This document shows positions 1 to 7,831 of a DNA stretch of 64,000 nt, in pieces. The position numbers were made by a program, and so were the translations under genes. Where the stretch lies: positions 58,254 to 122,253 of the forward strand of contig JAUSBK010000001.1 of NCBI GenBank assembly GCA_030652115.1, given 5' to 3'. Below the pieces are notes generated by a model. It was not told where the DNA came from. It was given only the letters and a program-made list of their open reading frames with translations, and searched no databases. The DNA is from Coriobacteriia bacterium (GTDB lineage: Bacteria; Actinomycetota; Coriobacteriia; Anaerosomatales; Anaerosomataceae). Position 1 is the first letter of the stretch, and each line of letters begins with the position of its first letter.

Positions 1-1
1 C

Positions 2-643
2 ATCAAGTACACGATGACGTCCAACTCCGGCGAGATCTGGACGATCCTGCTCGCTCCGCTCCTCGGCATGCCGATTCCGCTGTTCCCCATCCACATCCTC
101 TGGATCAACCTCGTCACCGATGGCCTGCCGGGCCTCGCCTATGCAAGCGAGCCGCACGAGCGCGCCATCATGGAGCGTCCGCCGCGCGCGCCCAAGGAGT
201 CGATCTTCGCCGACGGGCTCGGCACGCACCTCATCTGGGTGGGCCTGCTCATGGGTGGCGCATCGCTGTTCATGCAGGCGTGGGCGATGCCGCGCTCACC
301 CGAGGGTCACGACCTCTACTGGCGCACCATGGTCTTCACGGTGCTCTGCCTCTCGCAGATGGGCCACGCCATGGCCATCCGCTCCGACCGCCAGTCGCTC
401 TTCCAGATCGGCCTTCTCTCCAACAAGCCGATGCTCGGAGCGGTGGCGCTCACGTTCGCGCTACAGATGGCGACCATCTACGTGCCGTTCATGCAGAAGG
501 TCTTCAAGACCGAGGCGCTCTCGCTTGGCGACCTGCTGATCGCGCTCGCACTCTCGAGCGTGGTGTTCTGGGCCGTGGAGATAGAGAAGTGGGTCAAGCG
601 TCGCAAAGACGCGCGCTCGGAGCTGGTGGCCGCTGCGGCCTAG
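2..643 (+). CDS. P-type cation-transporting ATPase, C-terminal part (cut by window edge)
   Basis: The reading frame is open from the first bases, so the N-terminal actuator, phosphorylation and nucleotide-binding domains lie outside the window. About 213 residues are visible. They begin in the membrane domain with the M5-M6 signature WINLVTDGLPGLA, whose Asn and Asp ligate Ca2+ in SERCA-type pumps. Hydrophobic helices follow, ending in a basic tail (KWVKRRKDARSE). This is the C-terminal cation-ATPase domain of a P2-type pump, most like bacterial Ca2+ ATPases. The exact ion (Ca2+ or Mn2+) cannot be fixed from this part. The stop overlaps by 4 nt the stop of the converging next gene. Confidence 0.9.
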   Translation: MKYTMTSNSGEIWTILLAPLLGMPIPLFPIHILWINLVTDGLPGLAYASEPHERAIMERPPRAPKESIFADGLGTHLIWVGLLMGGASLFMQAWAMPRSPEGHDLYWRTMVFTVLCLSQMGHAMAIRSDRQSLFQIGLLSNKPMLGAVALTFALQMATIYVPFMQKVFKTEALSLGDLLIALALSSVVFWAVEIEKWVKRRKDARSELVAAAA

Positions 644-1041
644 CGTTCGAGCCACTCCAGCAACTCGACTATGCGCCGCTCGTCCGCACCTTCGACGAGC
701 GGCGCAGCTGCTTCCAGCAGCGCGCGAGCGCGGACACGCTCGGTCGCTGCCTCGGCATCATGACCCTGCATCGCGAGAGCCTCGGCACGCGCCACGAGCA
801 GCTCGGCAAGCATGTGCGCCCGGAAGGTGTCGAGGGTGCCGCCCGCCGAGAGCATCGTCACGAGGCCGTCGCCTGTGAGCGCGTCCACGAGATCGGGATC
901 GGTATCGAGCAGCTCGTGGACCGCTTCGCGGGAGAGTTCGATGGCCTCCTCCGGGCGGTGCTCGCGGAGCGCAGCGAGCAGGCGCCGAAGCGCGTCACCC
1001 ATCTGCTCGATCTGCCGCAGGAGCCAGTCGGTCTGATACAC
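640..1041 (-). CDS. small helical protein, DUF6483-like
   Basis: A 133-residue soluble, largely helical protein. It begins MYQTDWLLRQIEQMGDALRRL and is rich in Leu, Ala, Glu and Arg throughout. The N-terminal pattern (aromatic, D, hydrophobic, RQIEQ, then paired Leu/Arg helix) resembles the uncharacterised DUF6483 family as I remember it; this is recognition by pattern only. It has no membrane segment, signal peptide or cysteine. It converges on the ATPase gene and sits 1 nt after the end of the CDGSH gene on the same strand, so the two are probably co-transcribed. Function unknown. Confidence 0.6.
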   Translation of the reverse strand: MYQTDWLLRQIEQMGDALRRLLAALREHRPEEAIELSREAVHELLDTDPDLVDALTGDGLVTMLSAGGTLDTFRAHMLAELLVARAEALAMQGHDAEAATERVRARALLEAAAPLVEGADERRIVELLEWLER

Positions 1042-1042
1042 G

Positions 1043-1708
1043 CTAGTCCTTGCGGTCGGTGAAACCGACGTCCCAGTGCTTGCCGTCGCAGCGCGGCTTG
1101 TTCCGCGACTGGCCGCATCGGCACAACGTGCAGTGCTCGTGCGACTCGCCCTCGGCGTGCGGCTCGTCGATGACGCGTACCCCGCCTTCGAGGAAGTACG
1201 GACCCTCGGCCGACGCGATCACCGTGGGAGGGCGGTCTTCGTAGTTGCGGTACAACACGCCGTCAACCGTGCAGCTGAGCGCACCCGACGGACACTTGCG
1301 GACGAGCGCGATGATCTCTTCGGCACTCGCACCGTCCGGATCGACCCAGGGACGCTTGCTGCGATCGAACACGCCCGGCAGTTCCAGCACGCAGTACTCG
1401 ACGTGCGCGCACAGCGCGCGGTTGTCGTGGATGGTCACGTGGGCGCCCACATGGTCCACGAGCCTGCCTGCGCCGGGCTTCCACACGCGCTTGCTCGAGA
1501 AGCCAGTCGCGACATGGGATCCATCGCAGAACGGCTTGCGGTCCGAAGCGCCACACCTGCACAGTAGCGCGCTGTCGCGGATGGAGAGCGGCATCCGGTC
1601 GGGACCCTGAAGCGTTCCCTGGTGCTCCGAATCGTCGCCACGACGGTAGCGCAGCGGGCCGTCCTCGAGGGGCTCGATGTGCGGTCCGCCGTGTATGTCG
1701 TCACCCAT
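1043..1708 (-). CDS. CDGSH iron-sulfur domain protein with central divergent 4Fe-4S domain
   Basis: A 221-residue protein with three metal-binding segments. Near residue 45 is a CDGSH zinc-finger-type 2Fe-2S motif (CRCG-x6-FCDGSH). In the middle is a segment with CAHVEYC and KCPSGAL, typical of the divergent mono-cluster ferredoxin domain (Fer4_19) that accompanies CDGSH domains. At the C-terminus is a second motif, CRCGQSRNKPRCDGKH, in which the Ser of CDGSH is Lys; the Cys and His ligands remain. The start ATG at 1708 was chosen because MGDD precedes the conserved region; an in-frame ATG 15 codons upstream is possible. It is divergent from the cysteine-synthase-like gene. It probably handles redox or Fe-S chemistry; the partner is unknown. 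Confidence 0.85.
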   Translation of the reverse strand: MGDDIHGGPHIEPLEDGPLRYRRGDDSEHQGTLQGPDRMPLSIRDSALLCRCGASDRKPFCDGSHVATGFSSKRVWKPGAGRLVDHVGAHVTIHDNRALCAHVEYCVLELPGVFDRSKRPWVDPDGASAEEIIALVRKCPSGALSCTVDGVLYRNYEDRPPTVIASAEGPYFLEGGVRVIDEPHAEGESHEHCTLCRCGQSRNKPRCDGKHWDVGFTDRKD

Positions 1709-1807
1709 GAGCACCTCGACTCTCCGGACGATGGCCGATGACACGAGCATACCAGGCGGGCCCTCGTGTATCCTCGCTCTACTGACCACTGCTCCTGGGA
1801 GGCATCT

Positions 1808-2761
1808 GTGTCGCTCGGCAACGATTCCCGGCTGGCCCGGTACGACGACCTGCTCGACCTGTGCGGCGACGTCGACCATCCCACGCCGCTCGTTCGGCTC
1901 AATCGCACGCTCCCCAATCCCGCCGTGGACCTCTACGTGAAGTGCGAATGGGTGAACCCCTTCGGCTCGATCAAGGACCGCACCGCCAAGTGGCTGCTCA
2001 GGGGCCTCGCCGAACGCGGTGAGCTCGAAGGCAAGACGCTCGTGGAAGCCACGAGCGGCAACACAGGAATCGCGCTCGCGGCCATCTGCGCGCAGCTCGG
2101 CGTGCCGATGATCGCCACCGCTCCCCACGTTCTCTCCCCCGAGAAGACCGCCCTGCTGCGCGCGTTCGGGGCCGAGGTGCGCCTCACGCCCGCCGACGAC
2201 GACTCGGGCCTGCACCCGATGGACGTGGCGTTTCGCATGGCCGAGGCGATCCGCGACAGCGACCCTGCAAAGTACGTGATGCCCAACCAGTACGACAACG
2301 CGGACAACGCGCGCGCCCACTACGAATCGACGGCGCCGGAGATCTGGGCGCAGACCGAGGGGAAGATCCGCTACTTCTTCGCGGGCTTCGGCACGTGCGG
2401 CACGCTCGTAGGCACAAGCCGCTTCCTGAAGGAGAAGGATCCCTCGATCCGCACCATCGGCGTGCAGCCGGTGCGTGGGCACCACATCTCCGGCCTCAAG
2501 AACATGGAGGAGACCGCCGTGCCCGCCAACCTCGATATGTCGGTGATCGACGAGATCGTGTGGGTCGATGACGCCATGGCAGACGAGGCCACGCGCCGCC
2601 TGTACCGGGAAGAGGCGCTCATGGTGGGTCCGTCGGCGGGTGCGATACTCGCTGGCACGCTCCAGTACCTCGGCGACGACGCCCGGAGCGGGATCGCGGT
2701 GGCGATCGCACCGGATAGCGGCCAGAAGGCCGCCACGTATCTCGCGCAGATCCTGGAGTGA
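1808..2761 (+). CDS. PLP-dependent cysteine synthase family enzyme
   Basis: A fold-type II pyridoxal-phosphate enzyme of 317 residues. The PLP lysine lies in NPFGSIKDRTA, and SGNTGIALA is the substrate and phosphate loop. A glycine-rich GFGTCGTLVGTSRFLKE forms the PLP phosphate site, and VGPSAGAILAG is near the C-terminus. It belongs with CysK, O-phosphoserine sulfhydrylase and cystathionine beta-synthase catalytic domains; which sulfide acceptor it uses cannot be told here. I chose the GTG start at 1808 because GGGAGG lies 5-6 nt upstream; an ATG at 1766 has no such site. The next gene (YdeI-like) starts 14 nt after the stop, suggesting one transcript. Confidence 0.87.
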   Translation: MSLGNDSRLARYDDLLDLCGDVDHPTPLVRLNRTLPNPAVDLYVKCEWVNPFGSIKDRTAKWLLRGLAERGELEGKTLVEATSGNTGIALAAICAQLGVPMIATAPHVLSPEKTALLRAFGAEVRLTPADDDSGLHPMDVAFRMAEAIRDSDPAKYVMPNQYDNADNARAHYESTAPEIWAQTEGKIRYFFAGFGTCGTLVGTSRFLKEKDPSIRTIGVQPVRGHHISGLKNMEETAVPANLDMSVIDEIVWVDDAMADEATRRLYREEALMVGPSAGAILAGTLQYLGDDARSGIAVAIAPDSGQKAATYLAQILE

Positions 2762-2774
2762 CCGGAGGCTCACC

Positions 2775-3353
2775 GTGAGCACGCCGAAGGCCGACCGCCC
2801 GCTGCTCGAACTCAGCTCGGCCGCCAAGTGGCACGCCTGGCTCGCCGCGAATCACGCAACCTCCGACGGCGCCTGGCTCGCGCTCGCGAAGAAGCACGCT
2901 GGCGCAGCGGCGCCTGGCTACGAGGAGGCCGTCGAGGAGGCGCTCTGCTGGGGGTGGATCGACACCACGGCGCGGCGTCTGGATGCCGAGCGCTACCTCC
3001 AGCTGTTCACGCCGCGCAAGCCCGACGGCACGTGGGCGCGCTCGAACAAGGAGCGGGTCGAACGCCTGATCGCCGAAGGCCGGATGCAACCGGCCGGTGC
3101 TGCGGTGATCGACGCCGCGAAGGCGAGCGGCGCGTGGACGCTCCTCGACGAGATCGAGGCACTCGTGATGCCCGAGGACCTCGCGACCGCACTCGCGGCG
3201 GACGGGCGGGCGGCGGCGGGGTTCGCGGCATTGCCCGACTCGGCCAAGCAGATAGCGCTCTACTGGATCGCGAGCGCGAAGCGGGCCGAGACGCGGGCGC
3301 GCCGCATCACCGCCACGGTCGTCGCCGCCGCCGAGGGCCGCTCGCCGCAGTGA
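2775..3353 (+). CDS. YdeI/OmpD-associated family protein
   Basis: A 192-residue soluble protein with the family's hallmark CWGWIDTTARRLD segment near residue 55. This is followed by PRKPDGTWARSNKERVERLIAEGRM and a C-terminal helical region ending in an SAKRAETRARRI basic helix, as in YdeI (bacteriocin-protection / OmpD-associated) proteins. The GTG start at 2775 has CGGAGG 6 nt upstream, and the gene follows the PLP enzyme by 14 nt. The biochemical role of the family is not settled. The ending is followed by a short gap before the converging DUF2239 gene. Confidence 0.85.
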   Translation: MSTPKADRPLLELSSAAKWHAWLAANHATSDGAWLALAKKHAGAAAPGYEEAVEEALCWGWIDTTARRLDAERYLQLFTPRKPDGTWARSNKERVERLIAEGRMQPAGAAVIDAAKASGAWTLLDEIEALVMPEDLATALAADGRAAAGFAALPDSAKQIALYWIASAKRAETRARRITATVVAAAEGRSPQ

Positions 3354-3393
3354 ACGCGGGCGGTTCGTGCGTGCGTGGTCAGCTCGCGCCCGC

Positions 3394-3984
3394 CTAGAAC
3401 GCCCGCTCCGCCAGCCGGTGCGCGTGGTCCCGCACGTCGGGCGCCCAGGCGTCCGTGCGCGATGCGAACGCCGCGGCATCTCCTGCGTAGAGCGCCCGAA
3501 CGGCCTCCTCGAATCCCGGCTCGTTACCGGCCACAGCGTTCATGAAGCGGAATGCGGCCTCCTGCGCGGTGCGCCGCGTCCCATCACCGACGCCGCTCCG
3601 CCGCGCCTCCTCAACGAGCTTGCGTAGCGTCACTGACGCGCCGCCCGGCTGTGCGGCGAGCCACTCCCAGTGGCGCGGCAGCAGCGTGACTTCGCGCGCC
3701 ACCACGCCGAGCTTGGGGCGGCCGGGCGAGCGATGCTCGCGTGCGGCCGGGACTGCCTCGGCGGGAGCCATCGCGGCCGCCAATCGCTCCATCACGTCCC
3801 GCGCGTCGCCGCGAAAGTCGATCTCCACCGGCTCGGACGTCTCGTCGTCGAAGATGAACACGCTGGCATCAGGCCGCGCGTCGAGCTCGGCTTTGGCGGC
3901 CAGCGCCACTTCGGCGAGCCGACCGCGCTCGAGGCAGCGGCTGCCCGCAAATGCTATGCACGTGCGTGTGAGATCGGTGTTCAT
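3394..3984 (-). CDS. DUF2239 family protein
   Basis: A 196-residue protein matching DUF2239: N-terminal CIAFAGSRCLERG, then VFIFDDETSEPVEIDFRG, a GRPKLGVVAREVTLLPRHWEWL block, and a helical C-terminal third (EAAFRFMNAVAGNEPGFEEAVRALYAGD). The central RPKLG/RHWEWL part looks like a DNA-binding or basic helical segment, but the family has no confirmed function. ATG 3984 is preceded on its strand by AGGAGG with 7-8 nt spacing, which settles the start over the longer upstream frame. It is divergent from rubrerythrin; the intergenic region holds two similar 16-bp elements and a 16-bp palindrome (listed separately). Confidence 0.82.
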   Translation of the reverse strand: MNTDLTRTCIAFAGSRCLERGRLAEVALAAKAELDARPDASVFIFDDETSEPVEIDFRGDARDVMERLAAAMAPAEAVPAAREHRSPGRPKLGVVAREVTLLPRHWEWLAAQPGGASVTLRKLVEEARRSGVGDGTRRTAQEAAFRFMNAVAGNEPGFEEAVRALYAGDAAAFASRTDAWAPDVRDHAHRLAERAF

Positions 3985-4022
3985 GAAGCTAGCCTCCTGC
4001 ATCGCGTGGGCTGCGGCCAATT

Positions 4023-4067
4023 TTACCCGTATGAAATTCAGCACGTCAATATCACCCGGGTGAAATT
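4023..4067. promoter_or_regulatory. two direct copies of a 16-bp operator-like element
   Basis: The element TYACCCGKRTGAAATT occurs at 4023-4038 and again at 4052-4067, 29 bp apart (about three helical turns), with 13 of 16 positions identical. The second copy contains the perfect palindrome CACCCGGGTG. The pair lies just upstream of the DUF2239 start and may also serve the divergent rubrerythrin gene. The protein that binds is unknown. Confidence 0.5.
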
Positions 4068-4103
4068 CTCCATGCCCTGGCGCCATCCGGCCCGCCACTG
4101 CGA

Positions 4104-4119
4104 CCTTTCGGCCGAAAGG
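4104..4119. promoter_or_regulatory. perfect 16-bp palindrome CCTTTCGGCCGAAAGG
   Basis: A gap-free inverted repeat of two 8-bp arms lies between the divergent DUF2239 and rubrerythrin genes, 93 bp upstream of the rubrerythrin start. It could be a dimeric repressor site or a hairpin in the rubrerythrin leader. No regulator is encoded next to it. Confidence 0.4.
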
Positions 4120-4211
4120 CGGTGAGGCGCCGCGGCCCACGGGTACTATGTGAGAACACGCTGCCCCGTTCGGCGGCCCCGTCCCGTCCCCGACAGTGAG
4201 GAGTCCGGAGT

Positions 4212-4784
4212 ATGACCATCAAAGGAACCCGCACCGAGCAGAACCTGCTGAAGGCCTTCGCCGGCGAGAGCCAGGCCCGCACGCGCTACACGTACTTCTC
4301 GAGCGTGGCCAAGAAGGACGGCTACGAGCAGATCGCGGCCATCTTCCTGGAGACCGCCGAGAACGAGCGCGAGCACGCTAAGGTCTTCTTCAAGTATCTC
4401 GAAGGCGGCATGCTCGAGATCACCGCGATGTACCCCGCCGGCATCATCGGCACCACCGCCGAGAACCTGCTCGCCGCCGCCAACGGCGAGCACGAGGAGT
4501 GGGGCGAGCTCTACCCCGAGTTCGCGACGATCGCCGAGGAGGAGGGCTTCCCCAAGGTTGCCGAGTCGTTCCGCGAGATCGCCGAGGTCGAGGAGAAGCA
4601 CGAGGCCCGGTATCGCAAGCTACTCGCGAATGTCGAAGGCGGCACCGTCTTCAAGCGCGACACCGTCGTACGATGGAAGTGCCGGAACTGCGGCTACATA
4701 CACGAAGGCCCCGAGGCACCCGAGCTCTGCCCGGCGTGCGCGCACCCGCAGGCCCACTACGAGATCTTCGTAGAGACCTACTAG
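4212..4784 (+). CDS. rbr: rubrerythrin
   Basis: A 190-residue rubrerythrin, the usual length. The N-terminal ferritin-like diiron domain carries the two E-x-x-H motifs: ENEREHAK near residue 55 and EVEEKHEARY near residue 130, with GESQARTRY near residue 20. The C-terminal rubredoxin domain has CRNCGY and CPACAHPQAHYE for the Fe(SCys)4 site. It reduces hydrogen peroxide in the cytoplasm of anaerobes with electrons from rubredoxin or an NAD(P)H reductase. GGAG lies about 5-8 nt before the ATG. It appears monocistronic, closed by the hairpin at 4812-4841. Confidence 0.96.
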   Translation: MTIKGTRTEQNLLKAFAGESQARTRYTYFSSVAKKDGYEQIAAIFLETAENEREHAKVFFKYLEGGMLEITAMYPAGIIGTTAENLLAAANGEHEEWGELYPEFATIAEEEGFPKVAESFREIAEVEEKHEARYRKLLANVEGGTVFKRDTVVRWKCRNCGYIHEGPEAPELCPACAHPQAHYEIFVETY

Positions 4785-4811
4785 GCGCTCTACCGCCTCC
4801 GCACATGAAGA

Positions 4812-4841
4812 GGGCCCGTCCGGAATCACCCGGGCGGGCCC
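4812..4841. terminator. hairpin terminator between rubrerythrin and PEP carboxylase genes
   Basis: Twelve-base arms GGGCCCGTCCGG and CCGGGCGGGCCC (one T-G wobble) surround a short AATCAC-type loop and are followed by TTCGTGCTT. The site lies 28 nt after the rubrerythrin stop and 45 nt past the end of the converging ppcA, so it may serve both. Confidence 0.65.
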
Positions 4842-4885
4842 TTCGTGCTTCGCGGACCCCGTCGAGTCTTAGCCGAGGAAGCGCC

Positions 4886-6331
4886 TCACCAGCGCAGCGC
4901 GCAACACGAGGTCTCGGGGAGCAGCATCTCCTGCCGCGCGCCGAGCGCCTCGCGTATCCGTCGTACGAGCTCCAGATGGGTGCTGTCGGGCTCCCAGTCG
5001 TAGCCTGCGCGCACCACGGCGTCGCTGACCGCCTTCGGCACCTGCGGCCCGTCGAGGTCGGCGAAGCGCAGTGCCTCGGCGATCTTGGCGTCGAACGACG
5101 GGTAGGCCTCGCGCACGAACACCAGGTCGTCTGCGGTGAGCGCATCGAGCGCGAGCAGCTCGGGCGGCAGCCCGATCGAGTAGAGCGCGCAGGTGAACGC
5201 GATCGCCCTCGGGAGCGTCACGTCGCCGAGCTGGCGGGCATAGCCGAAGAGACCGACGTGCAGCTTGCGGGCGCGCCGCTTCGGCACGAAGGCCGCGAGG
5301 CGGTTGATGGCGTCCGAGAGCGAGACGACCTGCGCGCGGTACGCCTCGCTGTAGCGTGCGATGATCGCACCGGCGCGCTCCTCGTCGATCGCAGGTGCGG
5401 GCCCGACCTCCTGCGACTCCAGCAGCCCGATGGCCGCGCGGACTTCGTCGGGCGGGTAGTCGTACTTGAACGCCGACTGGATGGTGAACGTCGCCACGCT
5501 CGGATACTCGCGCCCCACCCGTTCGGCGGTGACCGGCGACAGCCCGCCCCGGAACGGCGCGGAGCCCATGCCGAGGATCGGGTGGATGCGCGTGCCGCAT
5601 CGACCGGCCAGGGCGTCGAGCCGCGCAAGCGCGATCTTGTTCGAGAGCGCCGCGCTCACGAGGCCGTAGTTCATTGCCGTATCCGAGCGCGCCAGGAAGA
5701 CGCGCTGATCGGCGATCTCCTTGTCGGCGAGATACGCCTCCACCACCGAAGCGGCGTTGTACATGCCGTCCAGGTCCTCGAAGAGCGGGATGACGCTGAT
5801 GCGGTCAGGACGTGTGGGGCCAAGCCACTCGGCCACCGAGATATCGCCCGGACGGAGCGCCTGGTACTGACGGCCGACCATGAAGTCGGCGTAGTAGCGG
5901 TAGATGCGGTCGATGTCCTCCACCGAGGTCGTCATCGGCAGGATGACCTCGAAGATCGGGGTCACGTCGCGTCCGTAGAAGAGCTGCGCGGCGTCGAAGG
6001 ATCGCGGGATGCTCTCGAGCGTCTCCAGCAGGACCTTCGCCTCGGCGGTCTCCACGGCGGGGTTGGGCACGCGCACGGTGAGCCGCACGTCTTCGCCAAG
6101 CGTGTTGGTGCGGAAGAACGGCTCGTAGTACGAGAGCAGCTTCTTCACCACGAAGGAGTCGATCTCCTTGCCCTCGACGTCCCACATCTGTTCGTCGCAG
6201 CCGAGGTGCGAGTAGGCGTAGAAGGCCTCCTTGATCTCGTCTTCGCCGGCGAGCACCTGCGTTGAGGCGAAGAACGGCACCGACGCGTTGTCGGGGTGCT
6301 GGGTGCTCATGCAGCGGGGAACCGATCGCAT
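4886..6331 (-). CDS. ppcA: archaeal-type phosphoenolpyruvate carboxylase
   Basis: A 481-residue PEP carboxylase of the short archaeal type (bacterial enzymes are near 900). It would make oxaloacetate from PEP and bicarbonate to feed the TCA cycle and amino acid synthesis. Family marks are the N-terminal VPRCMSTQHPDN, SHLGCDEQMWDVEGKE, LGEDVRLTVRVPNP, ESIPRSFDAAQLFYGRD and IGMGSAPFRGG-like ILGMGSAPFRGGL. I use ATG 6331 because AAGGAG lies upstream and archaeal homologues also begin with VPRCMSTQHPDN; an internal ATG at 6310 has no ribosome site. A TACAAT -10-like box lies on this strand at 6396-6391. In Bacteria this form is scattered and suggests old transfer. Confidence 0.94.
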   Translation of the reverse strand: MRSVPRCMSTQHPDNASVPFFASTQVLAGEDEIKEAFYAYSHLGCDEQMWDVEGKEIDSFVVKKLLSYYEPFFRTNTLGEDVRLTVRVPNPAVETAEAKVLLETLESIPRSFDAAQLFYGRDVTPIFEVILPMTTSVEDIDRIYRYYADFMVGRQYQALRPGDISVAEWLGPTRPDRISVIPLFEDLDGMYNAASVVEAYLADKEIADQRVFLARSDTAMNYGLVSAALSNKIALARLDALAGRCGTRIHPILGMGSAPFRGGLSPVTAERVGREYPSVATFTIQSAFKYDYPPDEVRAAIGLLESQEVGPAPAIDEERAGAIIARYSEAYRAQVVSLSDAINRLAAFVPKRRARKLHVGLFGYARQLGDVTLPRAIAFTCALYSIGLPPELLALDALTADDLVFVREAYPSFDAKIAEALRFADLDGPQVPKAVSDAVVRAGYDWEPDSTHLELVRRIREALGARQEMLLPETSCCALRW

Positions 6332-6517
6332 TCGGCGGGTCTCCTTCTATCGGGTCAATCCGGCCCTGCGCGCGCCGACCGTGCGCGACTATTGTAGCCC
6401 GCGCGAAGCGCGCCTCTCCATCCGCACTCCACGACATCACCACATCCGTCCGACAGGCGCCGCACGCTGCCGCCCTACGGTAGTTCGTGAACGGCCAGCG
6501 AACGAGATGGGGGCGGC

Positions 6518-7831
6518 ATGTCACTGTCGAAGGGAATCAGGCGATATCGCGGCTGGATAGCCGCAGGGATGCTCGTCGTCGTGGCGGGCACGGCGTACGT
6601 GCTCATGCGCGGCGGCAGTGAGGCGGAGAGCACCATCAGCTACCAGACGGAGGCTGCCTCCGTGGGCACGATCTCCTCCACCGTCTCCGGAACCGGGACG
6701 CTCGCGGTCGGCACCACGACGGACGTCTACCCGGAGACCGGCGGCACGGTCGCCTCGCTTGCGGTCGCCGAGGGCTCGGTCGTCGCAACGGGCGACGTGT
6801 TGTTCACCATCGACCCCGCCGATGCCGAGGCGGCCTCCGCCCAGGCGCTCGTGGGCCTGCGCCAGGCGCAGCAAAGCGTCACGCAGGCCGGGCTGCAGCT
6901 CACCAAAGCGAAGTCCACGCTGAGCACGCTCTACGCGAGGAGCGCCGAGCCCACCCCCACCGTCACCTCGGCCGACATCGCGGCAGCCGAAGGCGACGTC
7001 GCAGTCGCAAAGGCGCAGGTGGCCTCCGCCAACGCGCAGGTCGCCGCAGCCGACGATTCGTATGACGAGGCCGTCGCTGCCGAGGACGACCTCACGGTCA
7101 CCGCGCCGTGCAGCGGCCAGGTGTACACGCTCTCCGTCGAAGTGGGCGATAGCGTGTCGACAAGCAGTGGCAGCACGGGTTCCGCCACCACGTCGGGCGC
7201 GACGAGCACGATGGGGGCGACCACCACGAGCGCGAGCTCCTCGACCGCGCCTGTCGTGATGGCGCCCGAGCAGCCACTCATGGTGCACCTCACGGTGAAC
7301 GAGGTGGACCTCCCCACGCTCGAAATCGGGCAGCGCGCCGACATCGGGTTCGACGCCTTCACCGACATCACCGCGACAGGCAAGATCTACGAGATCGCCG
7401 ACGAGGGCACGAACTCCTCAGGCGTTGTCACGTTCGACGTGTACGTGTCCATCGACAAGGCCGATCCGCGCCTGCGCCCCGGCATGTCGGCCTCGGCCAC
7501 TATCGTGACCGACGTCGCGCAGAGCGTGCTCGTCGTCTCCAACTCGGCCGTGCAGTCCGACGGCGACGGCGGCTACTACGTGCTCCTGATGTCCGACGGC
7601 GCAGCCGAGTCCTCGCAGGTGACGGTCGAAACCGGTCTGGCGAGCGACACCCAGACCGAGATCCTCTCGGGCATCGCCGAGGGCGACATGGTCGTCACCC
7701 AGACGATCGACAGCAGCGATGAGTCCGACATCGAGGACAACGACAGCGGCTCGGGACTCCTCAACTTCGGCGGCGGAGGCGGCATGGGCGGCGGCACACC
7801 TCCCAGCGGCGGCCCGATGGGCGGCCAGTGA
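6518..7831 (+). CDS. periplasmic adaptor subunit of MacAB-type efflux system
   Basis: A 437-residue HlyD/MacA-family membrane-fusion protein. One N-terminal membrane anchor (residues about 14-30, AAGMLVVVAGTAYVLMRG) is followed by a lipoyl-like half-motif (GGTVASLAVAEGSVVATGD), a helical hairpin rich in Ala/Gln, the second lipoyl half (CSGQVYTLSVEVGDSV), then beta-barrel and membrane-proximal domains. Between the lipoyl half and the barrel is a low-complexity Ser/Thr/Gly insert of about 35 residues. The C-terminus is a Gly/Pro/Met-rich tail. It is translationally coupled to the ATPase gene (TGATG overlap). It joins an ABC exporter; in a monoderm cell it would act on the outer face. Substrate unknown. 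Confidence 0.88.
   Translation: MSLSKGIRRYRGWIAAGMLVVVAGTAYVLMRGGSEAESTISYQTEAASVGTISSTVSGTGTLAVGTTTDVYPETGGTVASLAVAEGSVVATGDVLFTIDPADAEAASAQALVGLRQAQQSVTQAGLQLTKAKSTLSTLYARSAEPTPTVTSADIAAAEGDVAVAKAQVASANAQVAAADDSYDEAVAAEDDLTVTAPCSGQVYTLSVEVGDSVSTSSGSTGSATTSGATSTMGATTTSASSSTAPVVMAPEQPLMVHLTVNEVDLPTLEIGQRADIGFDAFTDITATGKIYEIADEGTNSSGVVTFDVYVSIDKADPRLRPGMSASATIVTDVAQSVLVVSNSAVQSDGDGGYYVLLMSDGAAESSQVTVETGLASDTQTEILSGIAEGDMVVTQTIDSSDESDIEDNDSGSGLLNFGGGGGMGGGTPPSGGPMGGQ

Noticed and set aside
4499-6265. Long plus-strand frame running through the end of rubrerythrin and opposite ppcA
   Set aside because: It overlaps two well-conserved genes and its product has no recognisable domain.
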